From Blastomussa wellsi (Eukaryota > Cnidaria > Anthozoa > Scleractinia > Plerogyridae), in assembly GCA_947652115.1 (NCBI GenBank), contig OX393572.1:5583261-5647260 (forward strand): 64,000 nucleotides of DNA, read 5' to 3'. Every line of letters starts with the position of its first letter. Position 1 is the first letter of the stretch. A model generated the notes under the pieces. It was not told the DNA's origin, made no database searches, and worked only from the letters and a program-made list of their open reading frames with translations. The translations under genes were made by a program, and so were the position numbers. This document shows positions 57,752 through 64,000 of this stretch, piece by piece.

Positions 57752-58340
57752 AAAGATGGGCAAACTAGTGCTCGACACTAACTTTTCAGATTACAAGCTT
57801 ACTAGCCCAATTTTTTTTACTAGCCCAGCGTTGGTGTTGGCTAGGTCTGATAACAGTTGATCCCTAGCAAGACTTGGAAACACAAAGCAAGTGACTTTCT
57901 TTGAATACATAATGTTGACAATTGCATTGTTCTGAAATAAGTTCCAATAATAAAACAATTTTTGTGGAACATAGTCTGGTAGCATGAGATGTCCATGATG
58001 AAATTCTGATCTTCAGTTTCTGAGCAAAGTGTTTGTGTTTGTCTTGCTTGAGGAAGACAGAAACTGCTTCGGCCAATTTCATTTTGTTTACTAGCTAGCC
58101 AGTGGCTAGTGGAAATCGAAAACCTACTAACAAAACTAAATTTGTACTAGTCTGTGGCTAGTTGGCTACCGTTAGTGTCGAGCCCTGATAGCAAGCCCCT
58201 CGTCCATTTTTAACTTGAATTATTTAATTTGTGTTTACAACCAGTTGGAGGACTATGCTAAAGAAGGATTAACAGATGGTGTCGAAAAATATGATTCAGA
58301 TGAAGGATTAAAGAAGGCAATGGACAAAGTACAGGAACAG
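49687..58340 (+). CDS. Tetraspanin, 5' part (first four coding exons; continues past window)
   Basis: Exons are 49687-49749, 54707-54895, 56567-56641 and 58245-58340, all ending in phase 0 with GT-AG introns, giving 141 residues. Exon 1 codes the short N-terminus and start of TM1 (IKYLLFFFNFIFW). Exon 2 completes TM1 (SGIGLIAVGAVI), gives the small extracellular loop, TM2 and the family hallmark GCCGAYKENYCM. Exon 3 is TM3 (FAILLAIIFILEIAAGALAY). Exon 4 begins the large extracellular loop. The CCG motif and TM4 are not found up to 64000. Tetraspanins organise membrane microdomains with integrins and receptors. The subfamily (CD63/CD9/CD151 type) is undecided. Intron 1 is about 5 kb, and intron 4 carries a 5 kb retrotransposon. 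Confidence 0.91.
49965..50305. repeat. Diverged tandem duplication in tetraspanin intron 1
   Basis: Two copies of about 170 bp share GTTGAAAAGCAGTT, GCGCGCTTCG, CTTTCGCGAT or GTTCGCGATG, and AGGAACAGAGGGTTG(T/G)CAG. No open frame is shared between the copies. Confidence 0.6.
52384..52503 (+). repeat. Dispersed repeat, copy 2 of 2
   Basis: Inverted relative to 11198-11310. The shared end reads CCAACCTCCACTTAGCGATG. In tetraspanin intron 1. Confidence 0.6.
52706..52772 (+). repeat. Repeat shared with 63838-63905
   Basis: AAGCAAATATCTTTCAATA, ATTTTCTGGA and ACAGTGTCTGAGAAA occur in the same order and orientation at both places. Confidence 0.6.
52953..53736. mobile_element. DNA transposon remnant with perfect 18 bp inverted ends
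   Basis: Ends TCAAGCCCTAGGATTTCA and its exact reverse complement TGAAATCCTAGGGCTTGA. Both are flanked by CCT (52950-52952 and 53737-53739), a possible 3 bp target duplication. The interior has direct repeats of ATTTTTCGGTTC(T/C)GT and one zinc-finger-like exon (53284-53432). At 784 bp it is too short for a transposase, so it is an internally deleted, non-autonomous copy. Confidence 0.65.
53284..53432 (-). pseudogene. Zinc-finger-like first exon inside a DNA transposon remnant
   Basis: ATG at 53432 opens MASGAKKKKYDSVSLKTF, followed by RWSFSDNFTVETDDEG and KCKICSEHF, then a clean splice donor (CAC/GTGAGT at 53283). The C-x-x-C-x4-H pattern and KRWSFSD stretch recall the N-terminus of large KIAA1586/hAT-type transposase-related genes in corals. 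No second exon is seen before the element end at 52953, so the gene is truncated. Confidence 0.55.
55311..55500. mobile_element. MITE-like inverted repeat
   Basis: ACTGTGGTCACCCAACAAAC, TTTTTTGACA and TTTGTTTGAG pair with CTCAAACAAA, TGTCAAAAAA and GTTTGTTGGGTGGCCACAGT. About 190 bp, in tetraspanin intron 2. Confidence 0.8.
56750..56985. mobile_element. Palindromic pair of Penelope-like element tails
   Basis: Minus arm 56750-56822 and plus arm 56831-56985 meet almost directly at AGCCCTTCA. Each has the GGGCTAACACTTGAAACGTC-type tail, GAATCTCTTTAC and TGGCCAATTCACATTATCAA. Only non-coding tail is left. In tetraspanin intron 3. Confidence 0.75.
57165..57750 (+). mobile_element. 5'-truncated non-LTR retrotransposon (LINE) 3' end
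   Basis: The open frame 57208-57585 reads QNFACRIVSVARKYDHITP, ELNWLPV, YYRSATMAFKCMTGHAPEYL, TRNSQLLNIP, FHYRIVNLWNSL and FKNRLRTKLLKEL. This is the conserved segment after the reverse transcriptase of Jockey/CR1/L2-type LINEs. A short 3' UTR and about 28 A residues follow (57723-57750). The catalytic RT and endonuclease are missing. The intact frame suggests a fairly young insertion. Tetraspanin intron 3. Confidence 0.85.
57767..58187. mobile_element. hAT-like MITE
   Basis: AGTGCTCGACACTAAC on the left and GTTAGTGTCGAGCCCTG on the right are inverted ends. The interior has repeated TACTAGCC and GGCTAGT words and only short, probably spurious frames. Inserted just after the LINE poly-A, upstream of tetraspanin exon 4. 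Confidence 0.65.
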
Positions 58341-58469
58341 GTAGTGTTCACAAACACAAATTCAAACTTCAAATGTTTGGTTACCAAGCATGTCATGTTT
58401 GCACCAAATTAGAACATGTCTTTTCTATCATGTGTCCACGCTTAGATGCAAACGACGTTATTTATTTCT

Positions 58470-58561
58470 AGTTTTCCCTATTCCCAACCCAGAACGATCC
58501 CACAACCACACAAATTCACTGTTAAATAGGGTACTGACCGCTGTGCCGGTAAAGGGCTAGA
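58470..58561 (-). repeat. Split direct repeat B2
   Basis: AGTTTTCCCTATTCCCAACC to AAAGGGCTAGA (plus strand). Identical to B1 at 58916-59007 by eye. Marks the 3' end of the element. Confidence 0.85.
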
Positions 58562-58749
58562 GACAGTCCCGTTTATTAGACAAGTTCAAATGAGCCATGT
58601 GGCATACATGTCTCTAAAGGAGGAAACCTGATCCCTCCCGAATGCAGCGCCAGGCAGTACTAACAACCCTGAGGGAGTAGGGTTACAAACTTAATGCTTC
58701 AATACATATTAATAAAAATTTTGAACGTTACTCGACAGAAGAAAGCTTA

Positions 58750-58916
58750 AAAATAAAATTTGAACGTTAAGAACGACAGCGAGGTCAGTCTAGAGTGATT
58801 TTCCTCAGTAAATCCCGCTCATTTATCCCCGTGGCGTTGTCATGGTAACTGTCAAAAGTAGGTGAACCGTGAAAACAACAATTTGCTGCTATTCTGCGAA
58901 CCGCAGCAAATTACAA
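58750..58916 (-). repeat. Split direct repeat A2
   Basis: AAAATAAAATTTGAACGTTA to CGCAGCAAATTACAA (plus strand), joined directly to B1. It contains the small palindrome TTTGCTG...CAGCAAA. Confidence 0.85.
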
Positions 58917-59007
58917 GTTTTCCCTATTCCCAACCCAGAACGATCCCACAACCACACAAATTCACTGTTAAATAGGGTACTGACCGCTGTGCCGGTAAAG
59001 GGCTAGA
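58916..59007 (-). repeat. Split direct repeat B1
   Basis: Internal B copy between the recombinase gene and A2. Confidence 0.85.
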
Positions 59008-59053
59008 ACAAAAAGAACGGGATTATGAGCGTGAATAAACTGGCTCTAAACGA

Positions 59054-60118
59054 CTAAAGCCCCAGAGACTTTGTAACAAGCAAGCGTGTATCTATTGAAT
59101 CTTCAACGTAACCGTCCTTTGCAGACTCTGACCGCCATCTACCGTGGCGTTTCCAATAGCGGTCTGAAATCTGTGCATTGGCTGCAGCAGTGGCACCACC
59201 TGCTCTAAACGAATGTAAACTAATATTTGCCGATGCTGGCATAAATTCCCTGAGCAGACTAATAATTGATTCCCTAGCTGCAGTATAACTGATAGGCTTT
59301 ACCTTCTGGATAAGGCGATAGACGGATTTTAACTTAACTAATGGCTTAAACAGATAATCTTTGTGCTTTCTATCAATACATGCCAAGGACAGGTATCTTT
59401 CCAAGTTTTTGACAGGGCATGTCACTTTGTCTGACCTACTAATAACGAGTTCGTCCCCTTTTCTATACTGATCGGTCTTACTTTGAGTAACTCTAATAAC
59501 TAAGTGAGTTGCATCAATAGTAACGTCTTGAACAGTAAGTGCTGATATTTCACTAAATCTGAAAAACCCGGCAAACAACAACAGTGCCATAGCGATGTTT
59601 CTACGTACTGGTAAGTCATTACAATGCTCATACTTGTCACAGCATGCCAATAACGCTTCCTTAGTGATTGGATCTTTCTTTACCACAGGTTTTGCGTTTT
59701 GCCTTTTGGCCCCTTCAACAATGTTTTTGACAAATAGGTTTGACATGGGGTTAGTGACCCCGGCAACTTCGTGCACCCATTTCAGTGCACAATAGTTCGT
59801 TTCTATCACTGATGCTGAAACTTGACAAGTAGACAAGTGACTAAAATACAAAGCCGCATCAACTACCGAAATTGGGAACACAACTAACTGTTTGGCTTTA
59901 GCGAATTCAATCCAACGATTTAACGAACGACAATAGGTATTCACAGTTCCACTAGCTTTAGCTGCGAAAACAGTTTGTTTTAGGTTTTCAAACAAATTAG
60001 TGAGTTGAGCATTAGACTTAACACGATCTTGAAGCTCCATCCAGGGTCCTTGACTGAAGATGTTTAGATCTGCAAGGAGGAAGAAAATTAAGTTACTTGA
60101 CATTGTAACATTTGGCAA
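59054..60118 (-). CDS. YR retrotransposon tyrosine recombinase
   Basis: A 354-codon frame. The first 16 codons (to SSNLIFFLLA) look like intron: the DNA there is pyrimidine-rich and ends TTCCTCCTTGCAG before 60069, so the mature start is probably spliced. Then come a SAM-like domain (TVNTYCRSLNRWIEF) and catalytic domain with Arg in FAGFFRFSEISAL, Lys in TQSKTDQYRKGD, SLHSFRAGGAT (H-x-x-R), KRHGRWRS and Tyr in KDGYVEDS. All core residues are present. Such frames are often labelled XerD-like in coral annotations, but here they belong to the retrotransposon. Confidence 0.87.
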   Translation of the reverse strand: MPNVTMSSNLIFFLLADLNIFSQGPWMELQDRVKSNAQLTNLFENLKQTVFAAKASGTVNTYCRSLNRWIEFAKAKQLVVFPISVVDAALYFSHLSTCQVSASVIETNYCALKWVHEVAGVTNPMSNLFVKNIVEGAKRQNAKPVVKKDPITKEALLACCDKYEHCNDLPVRRNIAMALLLFAGFFRFSEISALTVQDVTIDATHLVIRVTQSKTDQYRKGDELVISRSDKVTCPVKNLERYLSLACIDRKHKDYLFKPLVKLKSVYRLIQKVKPISYTAARESIISLLREFMPASANISLHSFRAGGATAAANAQISDRYWKRHGRWRSESAKDGYVEDSIDTRLLVTKSLGL

Positions 60119-60285
60119 TTATCTAGCTGAAAATATACTCAAAGCGCCACTTGAACATCCGTAACGCTCCCTTAGTGTATCGACACAAAGCGAGCCACCT
60201 GTGGGCACGGACCTTCTGAAAAGGGTCTATGACAAACTACCTGTGAGCTGTAACATAAGATGTCACCTGTGGACACACTAAACAA

Positions 60286-63189
60286 TTAACAGTTTAGGCA
60301 ACTTTGGCACAAGCCTCTCTCTGATAGGCAAAACCCCCTATTGCTATTTTCCTTTCGCAGGGACTGCCAGTCAACATAAACAGCTATAAGTTTAAACTTA
60401 AGCTTGTTGCCATGGAAAATAGAATTATACGTCCGACCTTTGACTGTAGCGGCCGAGTTGAACTCTGGGATGCCCACCCAGTCTGTAACACATTTAGCGA
60501 GATGCACACCGTCTGGACATAGGCCTGGCCAGAAGGCAGCCCCTTTCCACAAAGGTACAATCAAAACTCCTTTAGCTTTACATGTCTGAAAGTGACGCCA
60601 TGTCCTAACAATTTGGCTTGGGGGAGGTACCACCCAGTTATTTTCTCCCAGCCAGTCCTGTGCGAAAGCGTCCACAGCTTCACAACCAGGATTCCAAAAG
60701 CGAGAGTTGAACCTTACGCATTTAGCATTGTACCAGGACGCAAAGCGATCAATAGTGAATGGTCCCCACATATTGTTAATCCACTGAAAAATACAAGGGT
60801 GTATTCCCCAGTCATTGACGTCAGTGAGTTTACTTAGATAATCAGCTAACTGATTTTCTTCTCTAGGCACCCAAACTGGAAAGATTACAACATGATGCTT
60901 AGTACACATATACACAATGTCTTCAACAACTGTGTGCAAGTCTGGTTTCATGCTTCCTCTCGCCATGAGGCGCACCACGTTCTGGTTGTCAGTATGCCAC
61001 TGTACCTTATGCCCTTTTAAGGCACTTCCAACTGACAGTAACATGTTATGTACTGCTTTGAGTTCTCTCCAGGTGGAGCTCTTAGTACTTTCCTCTACTT
61101 CCCACTGGCCCTGACAGACCAAATTCTGCTTTCCAGAAATAATGTAACCACCGTACCCCTGTTCTGATGCATCAGAATAGACAACAGAATGAAAAGCTTC
61201 TGGCTGGTCAAACAGTTTCTTACCATTAAGATGCGTCACATGTGTGTCCCAAAAAGAGAGTTCCTCTATCAATTTAGTAGAACAGGGAACGATTGAATCC
61301 CACGACTTGTAACATGTAATTTCAATGGCAAAGTGCATGTGTCTAGTGTGTAAATAGACACTTGAGCCGATTGCCTGTGACATGGATATTATGCAGCCAG
61401 TAACATGAGCCAACTGTCTGGCAGTAACTGAATAAGGATTGGTCAAAATAACTGAAAGAGACGCTCTAAGTTTAGCAATCCTGCTTTCAGTAACATACAA
61501 CCGATTCTCTGCCATATTAAAAATATGCCCCAGCCATGTCTGTATTTGTTCTGGTTCCCAACTGCATTTACTATCACTCAAAACAAACCCCAGTTTACAC
61601 AGATCCTCCTTAACTTCTTTAGCATCTACAGAAGCTGACTCTAAGGGAAAATTCCCACCCAGGCCGTCATCTAAAAACATACAGACCTTCTTACCTGAAC
61701 TTCTCCAATGACTTACTACAGGTTTAAGAAGCTTCGTAAATACATAAGGTGCTGTAGACAACCCAAATGGTAATACATTGAAAACAAAGTATGTCATTTT
61801 CCCCTTATAATGCCACTGAAATCCCAGATAGGAACGGTGAATTGGGAAAATCTCAACATGGTGGCAAGCACTTTTGATGTCAAAAGTGTACAGGTAATAG
61901 CCTTCTCCGAGGAGGTTTTGAGCAGTATGCACATCCTCACACTTGAACTTGTATTTGAAAAGATGGGGATTCACATGTCGCAAATCAAGTACAAGACGCT
62001 TTTTCCCCTCATCTCGGATGGACACACTCAGGGGATTGACCACCCACGGTTGACTAGTAACGATAGAGATACACTGACTGCTTAACAGATCGTCTAAAGC
62101 TTGTGTAACAAAAGTACAATTATTTAAGGCGGACCTGTTATTCTTCAAAACTACGGCCTCTGGGATGGAAAGTAATGGTAATTTATAACCCTCTGCAATG
62201 ATGCTTAAAACAGGTTTGGTAGGTCCTATTGCCTGCCAGGCAGAGATATGGCTTCGAAGCCTCCCGCATACGTTTCCCTTGGAAAATTCGGTTTCTGCGA
62301 AATCCCCTCCCTTGGAGAATACTTCACCGACTTCGTAAGATTCAAACTCCAGACAAACGCCAAGCTCGTATACAAAATCATTGTTTGCCAACGGTTCTCT
62401 ATCATTTAAATCAATGAAAAAATTACTTAACTTCTTTCCCTCCTGTGACTGAGTTACGGCCATCAAGGGGCATTCATTATGCCAGTGGCCTGGCTTCCCA
62501 CAACTGAAGCATGTGCCTGGTTTCTTCAACGGCCCGCAAAGAACAGCTCTTCTTGAGGGGTTAAATGGTGGGGAAAACTGAGGTGAAGTAAGCGCTGCAG
62601 GCGAGGAATACTGTGTCTGGGATTGCGTCGCTGGACTCGGGAATGACCTGGAGGATTTGTTGAACCAAGCGCTATGATTCTTCGCCATTTTGGAAGCACG
62701 TGTTTCTGCGATCTTGCGCTGGGCTTCTTTCTCGGCCTTCTTCATTTTCTTTGCATCGTCATCGTTTTCGGCCAGCTCATTATCTATTTATTCTCCGACG
62801 GTCTTCCAACCGTATTCAGAGCGGTCTGCTATCAAAATAAGTTTCTGTCTTTGATCTATCAATTCTATACCTTCGTCGAGCTTCACGATGCATACGTCGC
62901 GCTTTTCTGATGAAACAGCGGCTCTTGCCTCGTTGATCGTAGTTTTGACCTGATCGTTATGTTTGTACTGCTGTTTGTGACCCTTCTTGCGGAAGGTAGG
63001 TGCCTCGGAAAAACGAATGCGTTTCAGCTTGGTCATCTGAGAGTTTGACGTCTCTTCAAGCTGACGCTTCATGGAATCCATTTTTGTGTCCATAATGGTG
63101 GAGATCTTGTCGAGCATCTTGGCTTGCTGACGTTCGATTTCTGTTTGAATGGCCGGATCCATAATGTCCTCTCGTAATGGTCGACGCAA
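60286..63189 (-). CDS. YR retrotransposon Gag-RT-RNase H-methyltransferase, one in-frame stop
   Basis: A single reading frame from 63189 to 60286 is broken by one TAA at 62788-62790, between EYGWKTVGE and IDNELAEND in the same frame. The 133 codons before it are a coiled-coil-like Gag start (QQAKMLDKISTIMD). The 819 codons from 62745 hold a zinc knuckle (CFSCGKPGHWHNEC, about 79-92), RT (LVLDLRHVNPHLF; FDIKSACHHVEI; LPFGLSTAPYVF; catalytic FLDDG), RNase H (VYSDASEQGYGGY, WRELKAVHN, WHTDNQNVV, NQLADYLSK) and a Dam-like part (IDRFASWYNAKCVRF, VDAFAQDW, VVPPPSQIV). The stop may be a mutation or a readthrough site. Confidence 0.86.
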
Positions 63190-63259
63190 GTGGCCACTAA
63201 GGTCAAGAATGTAATAGTTTGGAACTCGCTAAGGCTATGAAAAGCGACTCGACAAAAGA

Positions 63260-63426
63260 AAAATAAAATTTGAACGTTAAGAATGACAGCGAGGTCAGTC
63301 TAGAGTGATTTTCCTCAGTAAATCCCGCTCATTTATCCCCGTGGCGTTGTCATGGTAACTGTCAAAAGTAGGTGAACCGTGAAAACAACAATTTGCTGCT
63401 ATTCTGCGAACCGCAGCAAATTACAA
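63260..63426 (-). repeat. Split direct repeat A1 (5' terminus)
   Basis: 5' end of the minus-strand element. Matches A2 at 58750-58916 with one visible change. The Gag frame begins 71 bp inside it. Confidence 0.85.
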
Positions 63427-63615
63427 TTTATTTATTTACTGAACTTTATATAATGAACAGAAATGCAGGAACATGGTGTCTACTCAGAAATCAATAATCA
63501 TTTTCTCTGCTGTCATTCATCGTCGCAGACGTCTTGTGAAATTTCCTTGCACACTACAGTGGGCTCAAAAGTCTTACTACAGGTTGTGATTGGTAGATTT
63601 TGATCCACTGTTTCA

Positions 63616-64000
63616 GGGTTCAAAATTAAAAGAATCCTTTAGTCACCATTTGGCAACTAAGTAGTAAAAAATGGTTGCCAAATTCAAGTTTTTAGATTGC
63701 AAATTACAAGAGACAATCCAGAGACATACTTAACGTATAAGGTTTGCAAAGCATCCAAGTTTTACAATGTGAGAGAAACGTTCAAAGCAAAGCAAAAGGA
63801 AGAAATATCTTCTTTCTTTTTTTGAATGCTTAAGCAAATATCTTTCAATAGGATTTTCTGGAGGGACACAGTGTCTGAGAAAAGGGCCATTATACATCGT
63901 CAACACAAAGAAATGTAGTCGCCATTTGGCGACTAAACCTGAACTTTTAGTCACTGTGGATAAAATTTTGGTTGCATTGGTGACGTATCGATTGCAATTT
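63616..64000 (+). mobile_element. hAT-like MITE, cut by the window edge
   Basis: Starts CAGGGTTCAAAATTAAAAGA, then TAGTCACCATTTGGCAACTAA, and the inverse motif TAGTCGCCATTTGGCGACTAA occurs at about 63917. CAGGGTTC termini of this kind are common in cnidarian hAT MITEs (recalled). The far end is outside the window. Confidence 0.5.

Larger units (their letters stand above)
58470..63426 (-). mobile_element. YR retrotransposon with methyltransferase-like domain (PAT/DIRS-like)
   Basis: A 5 kb element in minus orientation: A1 (63426-63260), gag-RT-RNase H-MT frame, recombinase, B1 (59007-58916), A2 (58916-58750), spacer, B2 (58561-58470). A1 and A2 are about 167 bp with one difference seen (C/T in AA(C/T)GACAG). 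B1 and B2 are 92 bp and appear identical. Split direct repeats together with a Dam-like domain after RNase H place it near PAT/DIRS elements. It lies antisense in tetraspanin intron 4, 130 bp after exon 4. Confidence 0.88.

Noticed and set aside
59054..60118. XerD-like recombinase as bacterial gene transfer
   Set aside because: It is flanked by split direct repeats and linked to RT-RNase H, so it belongs to a YR retrotransposon.

Overview
This is a 64 kb window of nuclear genomic DNA from an animal, most likely an anthozoan cnidarian and probably a stony coral. The grounds are many small exons with consensus splice sites, motile-cilium and tetraspanin genes, a secreted fibrinogen-like gene that I recall as close to coral skeletal organic matrix protein 5, a Roc-COR-Death gene, and dense Penelope, DIRS-type, hAT-like and tRNA-SINE repeats. 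Species and chromosome cannot be read from the sequence. There are no bacterial operons, CRISPR arrays or replication origins.

Layout. 1-2150: Penelope-like element tails in head-to-head inversion, then fragments of a tRNA-derived SINE. 3030-13086 (minus): a complete seven-exon gene for a predicted 1025-residue LRR-Roc-COR-Cys/His-Death protein. 13628-19045 (plus): a nearly intact tyrosine-recombinase (YR) retrotransposon with split direct repeats, a single-base frameshift in the reverse transcriptase, and no methyltransferase (Ngaro-like). 19046-27800: mostly non-coding, holding two identical tRNA-Arg(UCG) genes in opposite orientation with three long hairpins between them, plus unidentified minus-strand open frames. 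27807-41925 (plus): a 14-exon orthologue of TCTE1/DRC5, a subunit of the nexin-dynein regulatory complex of motile cilia, with introns full of MITEs, SINEs and foldback elements. 42585-43500: the relic of an exonuclease-domain gene. 44770-47688 (minus): a complete four-exon secreted fibrinogen-like gene. 49687 onward (plus): the first four coding exons of a tetraspanin whose remaining exons lie beyond the window. Its intron 4 holds a second YR retrotransposon (58470-63426, minus), which has a methyltransferase-like domain (PAT/DIRS-like) and one in-frame stop.

The four host genes have unrelated roles: death-domain signalling, ciliary motility, a secreted or skeletal-matrix-type lectin fold, and a membrane organiser. 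They share only this transposon-rich neighbourhood. All four gene models close in frame at every exon junction that can be tested, which is the main support for them. The most unusual parts are the two YR retrotransposons of different lineages with the same A1-B1A2-B2 layout, the palindromic Penelope tails, the inverted tRNA-Arg pair, and the LRR-Roc-COR-Death architecture.
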